DNA from: an uncultured Gammaproteobacteria bacterium
GTDB lineage: Bacteria > Pseudomonadota > Gammaproteobacteria > Arenicellales > JAANXG01
Assembly (NCBI GenBank): GCA_947259705.1
Contig: CAMYNL010000002.1
Location: 73,868-137,867, forward strand
Length of the DNA stretch: 64,000 nt
Direction of reading: 5' to 3'
Shown: in pieces, positions 27,481 to 36,558 of the stretch
Layout of the letters: each line of letters starts with the position of its first letter
Position numbering within the stretch: the first letter of the stretch is position 1
Notes under the pieces: model-generated
Seen by the model: the letters and a program-made list of their open reading frames with translations, nothing else
What the model was told of the DNA's origin: nothing
The model's database searches: none
Position numbers and translations under genes: made by a program

Positions 27481-27776
27481 TTTGGTGGACAGCACACGCG
27501 CAAGACCAACAGCCGGGCAGGGCAATACAGGGAGCAGCTGCCACGGGTCGCTGTGGGCCCGACGGTTCCTGCCGTCAGAAAATCCGTCGACGCGCGCGAT
27601 TCCTCCTGGCCCGGAAGGCGTGTTGGCGACCAACATCATGCCGCAGCGCCGATTGACGAATATTTGATGACCTGGTGATACCCGATCGACTTGCCAAAAA
27701 GGGTATTAATTCGTGTAACACGCCGCAATTGCCAGAGTTCAAGCGGATTCCGGGACGTTACCGGGCATCCTGCGCG
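27481..27776. other. No gene seen downstream of the IS91-like remnant
   Basis: This stretch lies between the remnant and yicC. I see no coding signal and could not identify the element's terminal sequence. It may be flanking DNA carried in or degraded element end. Confidence 0.4.
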
Positions 27777-28643
27777 TCACTCTATGTTCTGTACCTGCTC
27801 GCGGAGCTGCTCGATCAGCACCTTCAGGTCTACCGAGGCCTTCGTGAGCCGTGCGTCAATGGCCTTGGATCCCAGCGTGTTGGCTTCGCGGTTCAGTTCC
27901 TGCATCAGGAAATCCAACCGCCGCCCGACCGGCCCCGGCTGCGCCAGCACCCGGGTCACCTCCTCCAGGTGCACGCCGAGGCGATCCACCTCCTCGCTGA
28001 CATCGGCTTTCTGCAGCAACAGCACCATCTCCTGCTCCAGCCTCGCGGGCTCAAGTTCGTTCCGCAACTCGGCCAGCCGGGCCTCGATGCGGCTGCGAAA
28101 CGACTCGTAAAACCCGGGGAGTTCGCGTTGCAGGTCGCCAACAATCGCCACCAGCGCGGCAACCCTGTCCTGCATGATGGCGGCCAGCTTTCGCCCCTCC
28201 CGCTCTCGGGTGGCGAGCAGCTGATCGAGCGTGCGCTTGACCAGCTCAAGGGCCACCTCCGAAAGCCGCTCGAAATCAACCTCCGCAGTCTGCACCACCC
28301 CCGGCCAGCGCAGCACGTCCACGGCACGCAGCGGCTGGATGTCCTCGTTTCGGTCGCGAATCTCCCGCCCGAGGCGCACCAATCGGTCGACCATGGCCTC
28401 GTCGACCTCGAAATCCGTCGTGGTCTGCTCGCGCCACTGGAAGCGCAGGGTACAATCGACGCGGCCGCGCTTCAGCACCTCGCCGAACTGCTCCCGCAAG
28501 CGGGGCTCGATCTGACGCAGTTCCTCCGCGAGCCGCGGATGGATTTCCAAAAATCGGTGATTGACGGACCGTAATTCGCAGGTCAACTCGCCCCATGTGG
28601 TTGATTCGGTGCCCCGGGCAAAGGCGGTCATGCTGAAAGTCAT
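27777..28643 (-). CDS. yicC: YicC-family endoribonuclease
   Basis: This 288-residue protein begins MTFSMTAFARG, the family signature, followed by ELRSVNHRFLEIHPRL. It contains the conserved C-terminal DUF1732 region (KADVSEEVDRLGVHLEEV, then GRRLDFLMQELNREANTLGS). YicC proteins act in RNA turnover in gammaproteobacteria. It is usually beside gmk; here the transposase remnant has come between them. The Ser/Thr kinase gene is divergent, about 150 bp away. Confidence 0.95.
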   Translation of the reverse strand: MTFSMTAFARGTESTTWGELTCELRSVNHRFLEIHPRLAEELRQIEPRLREQFGEVLKRGRVDCTLRFQWREQTTTDFEVDEAMVDRLVRLGREIRDRNEDIQPLRAVDVLRWPGVVQTAEVDFERLSEVALELVKRTLDQLLATREREGRKLAAIMQDRVAALVAIVGDLQRELPGFYESFRSRIEARLAELRNELEPARLEQEMVLLLQKADVSEEVDRLGVHLEEVTRVLAQPGPVGRRLDFLMQELNREANTLGSKAIDARLTKASVDLKVLIEQLREQVQNIE

Positions 28644-28793
28644 CGGGAAATCTCTGGTTTATTGGTTAAACTTAGATTTTGAAGGCGGGTCGCTGAGGTT
28701 CAGCGCCAACGCGGGCCTGAACGGGGGACAGCGTACCGTTATCTAGCGACGGCGGGCAGATTTCCCGCAGCAGCTGACAAACGAACATTCTCC

Positions 28794-29717
28794 ATGTCGG
28801 ATCCAGAAAAGGCACTAAAACGAGGTTACCTGGTCGAGGGCTACCGCATCGAGAAACTGATCGGCGGTGGCGGGTTCAGCTTCGTTTACCTGGCGTACCA
28901 TGTCAAGACGCGGGTCAAGGTCGTTATCAAGGAGTATTTCCCGCACGATCTCGTCGACCGCATGCCCGGCGGCCGTATCATCCCGCGTTCCGAGGGGACC
29001 CAGATCTCCTTTCAGATCGGGCTCAAGCGCTTCTTCAGTGAAGCGATGGCACTGTCCAAGCTGAAGCACCCCAACATTGTCCACGTTTCGAATTTCTTCC
29101 GTTCCGCCGGGACCGTTTTCATGGTGATGGACTATGAGGAGGGTCGGGACCTGCGCTGGTTCATCAAGCGTTCCAAGGGCAAGCTGAAGGAGCCATTTCT
29201 GCTGTCGGTATTTCCGCCCGTCCTGGAAGGCCTGCGGGAACTGCACCAGAACGACTTCCTGCACCTGGACATCAAGCCGGCAAATATCCTGCTGCGGTCA
29301 TCGGGCGAACCGCTGCTGCTCGACTTCGGTGCCGTTCAGCAGGTCAAGCCCGGCACCCGGTACCGCGGGGTCCAGACCCTGACCCACGGCTACGCGCCGC
29401 CGGAGCAGTACTCGGAGGGGATCATGGGCCCGTGGTCGGACATCTACTCGCTGGGCATGACCATGCGCATGTGCGTCACCGGCAAGCATCCGCCGCCGTC
29501 ACTGGAAAGGCAGCAGAAGGAGACGCTCACCAAGGTGGCAAAGACCCACGCGCGCAAGTACAGCAAGTCCATGCTCGACGCGATCGATTGGTCAATTGAG
29601 CTGGAGCATCAAAAGCGCCCCAAGGACGTAGACGAGCTACTCACCGCCATGACCGCCGAAGAGCCGCAGCCTGCACGCAGGAGCGCCTGGGGCTGGTTGG
29701 TTCGCGGGGTAGGTTAG
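28794..29717 (+). CDS. Serine/threonine protein kinase
   Basis: This 307-residue eukaryotic-type (Hanks) kinase has a complete active site: glycine loop IGGGGFSFVY (23-32), Lys46 in VVIKEYFP, Glu83, catalytic loop HLDIKPANILL with Asp159 and Asn164, DFG at 177-179, and the APPEQYSEG activation-segment end (201-209). It has no transmembrane helix or sensor domain, so it is a cytosolic kinase. The PP2C phosphatase gene starts 5 bp after its stop. This kinase-phosphatase pair between yicC and rph recurs in gammaproteobacteria; its targets are not shown by the sequence. Confidence 0.93.
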   Translation: MSDPEKALKRGYLVEGYRIEKLIGGGGFSFVYLAYHVKTRVKVVIKEYFPHDLVDRMPGGRIIPRSEGTQISFQIGLKRFFSEAMALSKLKHPNIVHVSNFFRSAGTVFMVMDYEEGRDLRWFIKRSKGKLKEPFLLSVFPPVLEGLRELHQNDFLHLDIKPANILLRSSGEPLLLDFGAVQQVKPGTRYRGVQTLTHGYAPPEQYSEGIMGPWSDIYSLGMTMRMCVTGKHPPPSLERQQKETLTKVAKTHARKYSKSMLDAIDWSIELEHQKRPKDVDELLTAMTAEEPQPARRSAWGWLVRGVG

Positions 29718-29722
29718 GATGA

Positions 29723-30661
29723 ATGCGCTACTCGATCAGCCAGAACAGTCTGCCGGGCACCCGTAAGCTCAACCAGGACCGCCTGGGCTACGCGGAACGC
29801 GATAATGCCGTGCTGATGGTGGTGGCGGACGGCCTGGGCGGCTACCAGGGCGGTGAGTTGGCAGCCCAGACCCTGGTAGACACCATGATCGAATACTTCG
29901 AACGCACGCGCCAGTCGATGATCAAGGATCCTGCCGCGTTCCTGGTACTGGCGATCTCGTATGCCCACAAGAAAATCAATCGCTGCGCCAGTGCAGCGGG
30001 CATCAAGGTCAGCCTGCCGCGCACGACCTGTGTCGCCTGCCTGGTGCAAGACGGTTATGCCTACTGGGGCCATGTAGGCGACAGCCGGCTCTACCACATT
30101 CGGGACCGCTCGGTAATCAGCCGCACGGTGGACGACTCGACTCTGGACCAGATGTACAACGAAGGCCTGATTTCCGAGTTGGAGTATCGCGCCGGGCAGG
30201 CCCATCTCCTGCGCTGCGTCGGAGGGGAGAAACGCCCCGAGGTAAACCTGGGGGTGGAGACGCGTCTCGAGACCGGGGACATCCTGGTGCTTTGCTCCGA
30301 CGGTGTCTGGCGCGCCTACAGTGACCGTGATCTCGCCAAATATGCTTCTCTGGAGAGCACCGACGATAGCGTGGATCAACTGCTGTCACGTGCCGAAAAG
30401 CGGTTCCGGCGTGAATGCGACAACCTGAGCGCGCTGTTGTTTCGCTGGGATGGGGCGCCCACCAGCAAGGATCCGCTGCTGGGTCTGGCGGCGCCGGAGC
30501 TGGATCAGCGGCAGTTGTGGCGTGACACACGCAAGCGACGCGCCGAGCAACGTCGCCAGGGCAGCGAACCGGCGCCGGTCGAGGCGCCCGCGGACGAGAT
30601 CGAGTCGACCATCGCCGAGATAGAGTCCTTCGTCAAGGACGTCGACGAGCTGCTGGGGTAG
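29723..30661 (+). CDS. PP2C-family protein phosphatase
   Basis: This 312-residue Mg/Mn-dependent Ser/Thr phosphatase has metal-binding acids in NQDR (17-20), VADGLGGYQGGELA (35-48), GHVGDSRLYHIR (116-127), LCSDGVWRAYSD (190-201) and CDNLSALL. The C-terminal about 60 residues are a charged tail outside the catalytic domain. It is coupled to the upstream kinase gene, and presumably reverses its phosphorylation. Confidence 0.93.
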   Translation: MRYSISQNSLPGTRKLNQDRLGYAERDNAVLMVVADGLGGYQGGELAAQTLVDTMIEYFERTRQSMIKDPAAFLVLAISYAHKKINRCASAAGIKVSLPRTTCVACLVQDGYAYWGHVGDSRLYHIRDRSVISRTVDDSTLDQMYNEGLISELEYRAGQAHLLRCVGGEKRPEVNLGVETRLETGDILVLCSDGVWRAYSDRDLAKYASLESTDDSVDQLLSRAEKRFRRECDNLSALLFRWDGAPTSKDPLLGLAAPELDQRQLWRDTRKRRAEQRRQGSEPAPVEAPADEIESTIAEIESFVKDVDELLG

Positions 30662-30757
30662 GACGCCTCGCCAGCGGCGCCCCGGTCGCGCCGGGTATGC
30701 GCTACACTACCGCGCCCGCCCGATGCGACCGACACAGCAACGACGAAGGAAATGACC

Positions 30758-31477
30758 ATGACACGTCCCAGCGGCCGCGCTGCCGACCAGATGCGCCCCA
30801 TAACGCTCACCCGGCAGTACACCAAGCATGCCGAGGGGTCCGTACTGGTGACGTTCGGCGACACACGGGTGCTGTGCACGGCCACGGTAGAGGAAAGGAC
30901 TCCGGTCTTCCTGCGCGGCAGCGAGCGGGGGTGGATAACCGCCGAGTACGGGATGTTGCCGCGTTCCACCGGCTCACGCATGGCCCGCGAGGCCGCGCGC
31001 GGACGGCAGGGTGGGCGCACACTGGAGATTCAACGCCTGATCGGCCGATCCCTGCGCGCCGTGGTGGACCTGAAGAAGCTCGGCGAGCGCAGCATCACCG
31101 TGGACTGTGACGTGCTGCAGGCCGACGGCGGCACCCGCACTGCGTCCATCACCGGTGGTTACGTGGCACTGGTGGACGCACTGAAATGGCTGCAGGACCG
31201 TGGCAGCCTGACCCACGACCCCCTGCTCGGGCAGGTGGCGTCGGTGTCGGTCGGTGTGGTGGAGAACGAGGTGGTGCTGGACCTCGACTACATCGAGGAC
31301 AGCAGTGCCGAGACCGATATGAACGTGGTGATGAACGAGGCCGGACGATTCATAGAGGTACAGGGCACCGCCGAAGGCGAACCGTTCACCCAGGCACAGA
31401 TGATGACCATGCTCGACTACGCGCGTCGCGGTATCGCCGAGCTGATTGATCACCAGCGGCACGCATTCACCACGTGA
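30758..31477 (+). CDS. rph: Ribonuclease PH
   Basis: This 239-residue phosphorolytic 3'-to-5' exoribonuclease trims tRNA precursors. The second of two nearby ATGs (30758) is used because AAGGA lies 8 nt before it. Motifs are [70 protein letters not shown] and [10 protein letters not shown]. It is followed by rdgB with a GTGA overlap. Confidence 0.96.
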   Translation: MTRPSGRAADQMRPITLTRQYTKHAEGSVLVTFGDTRVLCTATVEERTPVFLRGSERGWITAEYGMLPRSTGSRMAREAARGRQGGRTLEIQRLIGRSLRAVVDLKKLGERSITVDCDVLQADGGTRTASITGGYVALVDALKWLQDRGSLTHDPLLGQVASVSVGVVENEVVLDLDYIEDSSAETDMNVVMNEAGRFIEVQGTAEGEPFTQAQMMTMLDYARRGIAELIDHQRHAFTT

Positions 31478-32076
31478 GTCGAGCGTCCGTGAGGGAGCTG
31501 GTGCTGGCATCAGGCAACACCGGCAAATTGCGCGAACTGCAGTCTCTGCTGTCCGGGCGCGGCATTCGCGTTCATGCCCAGGGTGACTACGGCGTGCCCG
31601 AGGTCGAAGAGACGGGGCTCAGTTTTGTCGAAAACGCAATCCTGAAAGCACGCCACGCCACGGCGCACAGCGGGCTGCCCGCGGTCGCAGACGACTCGGG
31701 GCTGGAGGTGGATGCCCTCGAGGGCGCCCCCGGCATCTATTCCGCACGCTACGCCGGCCCGGGCGCCAGCGATGAGGCCAACCTCGGCAAGCTGCTGCAG
31801 GAACTGGGTGATCTGCCGGCGGCAAAGCGCGGCGCCCGCTTTCAGTGCCTGCTGGTATTCATGCGGCACCGTCTGGATCCGACCCCGATCATCTGCCAGG
31901 GCACCTGGGAGGGCTGGATCCAGACTGCGCCGACGGGCGACAACGGCTTTGGCTACGACCCGGTGTTCCGGGTGCCGGACCTCGGCTGCAGCGCGGCGGA
32001 ACTGGACCCGCAGACCAAGAACCGATTGAGCCACCGCGGCCAGGCACTGGCGCAGTTGCTGATCCAGCTGCCCTGA
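31474..32076 (+). CDS. rdgB: XTP/dITP diphosphatase (HAM1/RdgB)
   Basis: This 200-residue house-cleaning pyrophosphatase removes non-canonical purine nucleotides. It shows [46 protein letters not shown] and [12 protein letters not shown]. The GTG start overlaps the rph stop (GTGA), so the two are coupled. This rph-rdgB pairing is standard in proteobacteria. Confidence 0.96.
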   Translation: MSRASVRELVLASGNTGKLRELQSLLSGRGIRVHAQGDYGVPEVEETGLSFVENAILKARHATAHSGLPAVADDSGLEVDALEGAPGIYSARYAGPGASDEANLGKLLQELGDLPAAKRGARFQCLLVFMRHRLDPTPIICQGTWEGWIQTAPTGDNGFGYDPVFRVPDLGCSAAELDPQTKNRLSHRGQALAQLLIQLP

Positions 32077-32172
32077 CAAGCCTCCCCCGAATACGTAGAA
32101 TACGCCGCCTCGGCGGCAGCCAGGCGGCGCTTCCGAGCCGTCATGCGGGCCCAACAATACTCGGAGTCGATC

Positions 32173-32913
32173 ATGTTGAAACTGGTACTCATCCGACACG
32201 GACAAAGCATCTGGAATCTGGAAAACCGGTTCACCGGTTGGACCGACGTAGACCTCTCGGAGCGCGGCATCAAGGAGGCCAAGGCCGCGGGCGCGGCGCT
32301 GAAGGAGGCCGGCTACGAGTTCGACATGGCGTACACGTCCTACCTCAAGCGGGCCATCAGAACATTGTGGCTGATCCTCGACGAGATGGACCAGATGTAC
32401 CTGCCCGTGGATACCGACTGGCGTCTGAACGAGCGGCATTACGGCGCGCTGCAAGGCCTGGACAAAAAGGAAACGGTGGCCAGGCACGGCGAGAAGCAGG
32501 TGCATCAATGGCGCCGCGGCTATGCCATCCAGCCCCCGGCACTGGATGCCGACGATCCCCGCCACCCGCGCCACGACCGGCGGTACGGCGATGTCCCCGA
32601 TGTTCCGGGCACCGAATCGCTGGCCGACACCTTGCAGAGGGTGATTCCGTACTGGCACGAGAAGATCGTCCCCCAGCTGGAGGCCGGGCAACGGCTCATC
32701 ATAACCGCTCACGGCAACAGCATGCGCGCACTGATCAAATACCTGGACGGCATCAGCGACGAAGACATCACGCAGCTGAATATTCCGACCGGCATCCCGC
32801 TTGTCTATGAGTTCGACGACCAGCTCAAGCCGGCGGCTCATTTCTACCTTGCCGACGAAGACGCCCTCAGCAGTGCGGTGAACGAGGTGGCGAACCAGAC
32901 CGCCGCCGGTTGA
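32173..32913 (+). CDS. gpmA: 2,3-bisphosphoglycerate-dependent phosphoglycerate mutase
   Basis: This 246-residue glycolytic mutase interconverts 3- and 2-phosphoglycerate. ATG 32173 has GGAG upstream and starts [20 protein letters not shown], with the phospho-histidine [32 protein letters not shown] and [15 protein letters not shown] are diagnostic. Its stop overlaps the Nudix gene start (TGATG). Confidence 0.96.
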   Translation: MLKLVLIRHGQSIWNLENRFTGWTDVDLSERGIKEAKAAGAALKEAGYEFDMAYTSYLKRAIRTLWLILDEMDQMYLPVDTDWRLNERHYGALQGLDKKETVARHGEKQVHQWRRGYAIQPPALDADDPRHPRHDRRYGDVPDVPGTESLADTLQRVIPYWHEKIVPQLEAGQRLIITAHGNSMRALIKYLDGISDEDITQLNIPTGIPLVYEFDDQLKPAAHFYLADEDALSSAVNEVANQTAAG

Positions 32914-33449
32914 TGGGCACGGACGAAAATAGCCATACGATCTATCGCGGACGCCTGATCACCCTGTGCCGGGAGCCGGTGCAGCTGCCGGGTGGTAACC
33001 GCTTAGAACTGGATATCGTCCATCACCCCGGCGGTGCGGTAATCGTGCCGCTCAGGGGAGACGGCCAGGTCTGCCTGCTGTGGCAATATCGCTACGCGGT
33101 CGGTGGCGAGATCTGGGAGGTCCCGGCGGGCTGCATCGACCCGGCTGACGGCACGCCGTTGCAGGCCGCAAGGCGTGAATTGCAGGAGGAGACGGGGCTC
33201 ACGGCCGCGTCATGGCTGGAACTCGGCGCGCTTTGGCCCTCACCCGGATTCTGCGATGAGCGGCTGGTACTGTACCTGGCGCGGGACTTGACCCAATCCA
33301 GGCCGACGGTGGAGGCGGACGAACTCATCGAGGTGCGCTGGCTGCCGTTGCTGCAGGCCTTGACCATGGCGGCGGACGGCCGGATCAGCGACGCCAAGTC
33401 AGTGGCGGCGCTGTTCCGCGCGCGCACCGTGCTCGACAACGAGCATTGA
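32913..33449 (+). CDS. Nudix hydrolase (ADP-ribose pyrophosphatase-like)
   Basis: This 178-residue protein has a near-canonical Nudix box (GCIDPADGTPLQAARRELQE followed by ETGL), with one extra residue and Asp in place of the first Glu. It resembles NudF-type enzymes (VCLLWQYRYAVGGEIWEVPAG) that cleave ADP-ribose or related nucleotide sugars. The ATG lies within TGATG at the gpmA stop. The in-frame TTG one codon upstream is less likely. Confidence 0.88.
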   Translation: MGTDENSHTIYRGRLITLCREPVQLPGGNRLELDIVHHPGGAVIVPLRGDGQVCLLWQYRYAVGGEIWEVPAGCIDPADGTPLQAARRELQEETGLTAASWLELGALWPSPGFCDERLVLYLARDLTQSRPTVEADELIEVRWLPLLQALTMAADGRISDAKSVAALFRARTVLDNEH

Positions 33450-33493
33450 GCACAATTCCGGCACCCGGCGGCGCGACGCGCAACAGTCTCGCA

Positions 33494-34375
33494 TCATCCA
33501 CCCTGTTCAGGCCGCAGCGCCCGCAGTGCCGCGTCCAGATCCGGATAGCGCAGTTCCACCCCCAGTTCATCGACCATCCTGTCATTGCGCAGGCGGCGGG
33601 ACTCGGACAGATAGTCCAGCATGCCGGGACTTAGACGCGATTTCGCCTGCTCCAGGGTGATCACCGGTGGGCGCTGCAGGTGCAGGGCGTCGGCGACGGC
33701 GTTGAAATAGGCGGTCATGGTACTCGGCTTGCCGTCACAGACGTTGTAGACCGCGCCGGCCTCGCCCCGCTCACCCGCAGCCAGGCACACGGCGACCAGA
33801 TCGTCGACGTGTATGCGGTTGGTGTAGGGGCAGTCGCCTTCCCGCACCACCGGCTGCCGGTCCTGCAGACGGCGCAGCGGCCAGTGGCCGGGGCCGTAAA
33901 TCCCCGCCACCCGCAGTACGATCACCGGCACCACCTTGCGGCGCCCCCAGGCCTGCAGCACGCGCTCGGCATCCAGTCTCCGCCGCGAGCGCGAGGTGGC
34001 TGGCCGCGGTGGCTTCGTCTCATCTATCCAGTCACCGCGGCAGTCGCCGTAGACGCCGGTGGTACTGATCAAAACGCAACGCTGCGGGGTGTCGCCCGCG
34101 CGCAGGGCGTCGGTGAAACATCGCATACGCAGATCATTGTCCCCGCCCGACGACGGGGGTGCGAAGTAGTAAAGCAGGGTTCCGCTCACCGACAGACGGC
34201 GCAGGCTCCAGATGTCGTCCAGATCGGCGACAACGGGCTCCACCCCCGCCGCCCTGGTCTCGGCGACGCGATCGCGGTCCCGCACCATGGCCGTCACGCG
34301 GGCGCCGCGTGCCAGCCATGCGCGGGCGACGCGCCCGCCTACGTCACCGTAACCCACGATAAAGACATGCACCAA
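33494..34375 (-). CDS. SDR-family NAD(P)-dependent epimerase/reductase-like protein (YeeZ-like)
   Basis: This 293-residue extended SDR protein has the nucleotide-binding motif VFIVGYGDVGGRVARAWL at the N-terminus, LISTTGVYGDCRGDWIDE and VIVLRVAGIYGPGHWPL. A canonical YxxxK dyad is not obvious, as in YeeZ-like members. The start is a TTG with AAGGAG 7 nt upstream, and a GTG follows as the next codon. It converges with the Nudix gene. Substrate unknown. Confidence 0.85.
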   Translation of the reverse strand: MVHVFIVGYGDVGGRVARAWLARGARVTAMVRDRDRVAETRAAGVEPVVADLDDIWSLRRLSVSGTLLYYFAPPSSGGDNDLRMRCFTDALRAGDTPQRCVLISTTGVYGDCRGDWIDETKPPRPATSRSRRRLDAERVLQAWGRRKVVPVIVLRVAGIYGPGHWPLRRLQDRQPVVREGDCPYTNRIHVDDLVAVCLAAGERGEAGAVYNVCDGKPSTMTAYFNAVADALHLQRPPVITLEQAKSRLSPGMLDYLSESRRLRNDRMVDELGVELRYPDLDAALRALRPEQGG

Positions 34376-34384
34376 CGTGGTTCT
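34368..34384 (+). promoter_or_regulatory. NtrC-like enhancer sequence
   Basis: TGCACCAACGTGGTTCT matches the NtrC consensus TGCACC-N4-TGGTGCA at about 13 of 17 positions. It lies about 130 bp upstream of the predicted start of the sigma-54-dependent transcript, an appropriate distance for an enhancer. It also overlaps the SDR start codon region on the other strand. Confidence 0.3.
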
Positions 34385-34477
34385 CCTTATCGCTACGACG
34401 CACCAAGGCCGCGCATCATGTCCCGCGCCGCGCCGGACGAAACAGCCGCAGCCCTGTGATTATGCCGCCCGCCGTTG

Positions 34478-34495
34478 TTGGCACGTTTAATGCTT
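34478..34495 (+). promoter_or_regulatory. Sigma-54 (RpoN) promoter
   Basis: TTGGCACGTTTAATGCTT contains the -24 element TTGGCACG in full and the -12 GC (34492-34493) exactly 10 bases after the GG (34480-34481), the obligatory sigma-54 spacing. Only two consensus positions are off. Predicted transcription start is near 34505 on the plus strand, where no ORF follows. Confidence 0.65.
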
Positions 34496-34504
34496 TCATC
34501 ACTT

Positions 34505-34583
34505 CTGGATCGTAAAGCGATCTCAACTCTCCTCTATTTGCCAACCCACTGCACGGGGGCGCCGGCCGGTGCCCCCGCTTTTT
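34505..34583 (+). ncRNA. Candidate sigma-54-dependent small RNA, about 79 nt
   Basis: Between a sigma-54 promoter and an intrinsic terminator lies a short transcript with typical sRNA layout. It has a 5' hairpin (GATCG-TAAAG-CGATC, 34508-34522), then an unstructured pyrimidine-rich stretch (CTCTCCTCT, 34527-34535) that could pair with Shine-Dalgarno sequences. The terminator stem-loop with U-tract follows. Neighbouring genes are both on the minus strand, so the terminator serves no visible plus-strand gene. The boundaries are predicted, and I do not recognise a known sRNA family. Confidence 0.55.
34554..34583 (+). terminator. Strong intrinsic terminator of the candidate small RNA
   Basis: A 10-bp stem (CGGGGGC and GCCCCCG arms plus inner G-U and two C-G pairs) encloses a GGCC tetraloop and is followed by C and five Ts. 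The minus strand lacks a T-tract after the hairpin, so the terminator is directional for the plus strand. Confidence 0.8.
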
Positions 34584-34616
34584 CTGCCCGCCACGGTTCA
34601 CGGCCTGGTGCCGGCA

Positions 34617-35786
34617 TCAGTCTCGTCGCAAACGGTCTGAGACCGCGATCGGCGTCGGGAACCGCAATACGATCAGATACGAAGACCCGACGAAGGTCAG
34701 CAGGGTAGCCACGTGAATCAGGTACGCCGCCTCGCTGGATATCGATCCCGCTTCCAACGCGACGAAGGCCAGCAGCAGCGAGAACTCGCTCATTTGACCC
34801 AGGCGCCAACCGGTCTCCCAGGCCAGGGAACCGGATTCCCCCGCCCTGGTCAGCATGAATTTGAATGCGGCGGGCTTGAGCACCAGCATGAGGAGCGCCA
34901 GCACGGTCGCCGGTACGATTACCTCGCGCACCCCCACGAGGTCCAGGCCGGCCCCCAGAGCAAAGAAGAACATGACCAGGAAAAAATCACGCAACGGCTT
35001 GAGGCTCTCCGCGATGTAGCGTGAAATAGGGCTGGTGGCCACCGCTACCCCGGCCACGAAAGCACCGATCTCGTACGACAGACCGAATGCGTTGGCGAGC
35101 TGCGCCACCCCCAGGCACCAGCCGATGGTGAGCAGGAACACATACTCCTGGATCGTGTCGAAACGCTGCAGCAGGCGCAGCAATACAAATCTTTCCAGCG
35201 CATATGCAATGCCGATCAGGGCTGGCAGCGAAACGACCAGGCGCACGATCTCCGCGAATGGCAGGGCGTCACCCTGCAGCCCTTCCACCGCCAGCAACGC
35301 CACTATGGCGATCAGGTCCTGCAGCAGAAGGATGCTGATGATGATCTCACCGGTGTGGCGATGATGCAGCACGGTGGTGGGCAGCAGCTTGAGCCCGATG
35401 ATGGTGCTCGAGAACATAGCGGCCACACCGACCAGCGCGCAGTCGCCCGCAGCGAAGCCGAAAACTCGCGCCACCGTCCAGGCGGCGCCCGCGAACACCA
35501 GGGACGTCACGAGGGTAACGACGGTGGTGGTGCGCAGCAACTGGATGAGCTTTTGGGGATACAGGTTCAAGCCCAGCAGAAACAGCAGGAAGATGATGCC
35601 GATGTGGGCTATTTCCTGGATCAGTTCCGAGTCCGTCACCAGGGCCAGGCCCGAAGGACCCGCCACCATGCCCAAGACGATGTAACCGATGAGCATCGCC
35701 TGCCTGGCGTAAAGCGCCAGCGTGGCCGTGACGGCAGCACCGGTAAAGATGAGGAAGATGGAAAATACAATGCTGTCGCCATGCAT
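34617..35786 (-). CDS. CPA2-family cation:proton antiporter
   Basis: This 389-residue protein has about 12 hydrophobic helices of the Na+/H+ exchanger (KefB/KefC-like) domain: GYIVLGMVAGPSGLALVTDS, HIGIIFLLFLLGLNL, FSSTIIGLKLLP, LLQDLIAIVALL and GAFVAGVAVATSPISRYI. The usual C-terminal TrkA-N regulatory domain is absent, so this is a short form. It likely exchanges K+ or Na+ for protons; specificity cannot be read. Confidence 0.9.
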   Translation of the reverse strand: MHGDSIVFSIFLIFTGAAVTATLALYARQAMLIGYIVLGMVAGPSGLALVTDSELIQEIAHIGIIFLLFLLGLNLYPQKLIQLLRTTTVVTLVTSLVFAGAAWTVARVFGFAAGDCALVGVAAMFSSTIIGLKLLPTTVLHHRHTGEIIISILLLQDLIAIVALLAVEGLQGDALPFAEIVRLVVSLPALIGIAYALERFVLLRLLQRFDTIQEYVFLLTIGWCLGVAQLANAFGLSYEIGAFVAGVAVATSPISRYIAESLKPLRDFFLVMFFFALGAGLDLVGVREVIVPATVLALLMLVLKPAAFKFMLTRAGESGSLAWETGWRLGQMSEFSLLLAFVALEAGSISSEAAYLIHVATLLTFVGSSYLIVLRFPTPIAVSDRLRRD

Positions 35787-35889
35787 CGAGCCGACTCCCG
35801 TGGCGCGTTATCAATGCCGGTCCGGTTCCGGGCGGCGCCGTCGCCGGCTGCGGCTGCGAGCCGTTCGCGGCGACATCCTGCCGGGGGGC

Positions 35890-36486
35890 TTAGCCGGCGC
35901 CGGCGTAGGCGGGCTGGCCGCCCGACTTCCACTTGATGTTACAACCCATGCTCGGGATCTGCTCGGAAGGTGGTGACCGGTCCGCCATCACGGCATCCAT
36001 AGCCGCGCGCAGGTCAGCACCATTGACCGGTTCCTTGTTACCCGGGGTCGCCTTGTCGAAGCGGCCGCGGTAAAACAGCTTGCAGGCGCTGTCGAACAGG
36101 AAAAAATCCGGCGTACAGGCTGCATGGTAGGCCTGTGCCACGGATTGGGACTCGTCGTAGAGATAGGGAAACGTGAACCCGTGCTCCCGCGCCGCCTGCG
36201 CCATCTTGTCCGGAGCGTCGTCGGGATGGCTCGTCACATCATTGGCGCTCACCGCGACCGCTGCAACGCCCTTGATCTGATACTCCTTGACGAGGTCCCG
36301 CAGCGCATCACGGATGTGTATCACGTAGGGACAGTGATTGCACATGAAGATCACCAGCAACGCCTTCGCATCGCGGAGATCAGACAGCGAAACCGAGTCG
36401 CCGCCGAAACCGGGATTAGTATTGGGTAACGTGAAATCGGGAGCCGGTGTGCCCAGTTCGAGCATAGTGGACAGAGTGCGCGACAT
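35890..36486 (-). CDS. Thioredoxin-fold protein (AhpC/TSA-like)
   Basis: This 198-residue soluble protein has LELGTPAPDFTLPNTNPGFG and LVIFMCNHCPYVIHIRDALR, with a CNHC redox pair in the peroxiredoxin/thioredoxin position. AVSANDVTSHPDDAPDKM and ACTPDFFLFDSACKLFYRGR are typical of the family of thioredoxin-like proteins often annotated as redoxins. No signal peptide is present, so it is probably cytosolic. The partner is unknown. Confidence 0.88.
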   Translation of the reverse strand: MSRTLSTMLELGTPAPDFTLPNTNPGFGGDSVSLSDLRDAKALLVIFMCNHCPYVIHIRDALRDLVKEYQIKGVAAVAVSANDVTSHPDDAPDKMAQAAREHGFTFPYLYDESQSVAQAYHAACTPDFFLFDSACKLFYRGRFDKATPGNKEPVNGADLRAAMDAVMADRSPPSEQIPSMGCNIKWKSGGQPAYAGAG

Positions 36487-36558
36487 AATCAGGAAAACTC
36501 CTTTCAGATCCGTCTTTGTCGGCAGATGTTAGCACACTCGTGGTTGACGAACGTTCGA

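Noticed and set aside
27213-27656. Plus-strand ORF as an intact gene between gmk and yicC
   Set aside because: Only its first part matches IS91-type transposases; the continuation is in another frame, so it is a pseudogene.
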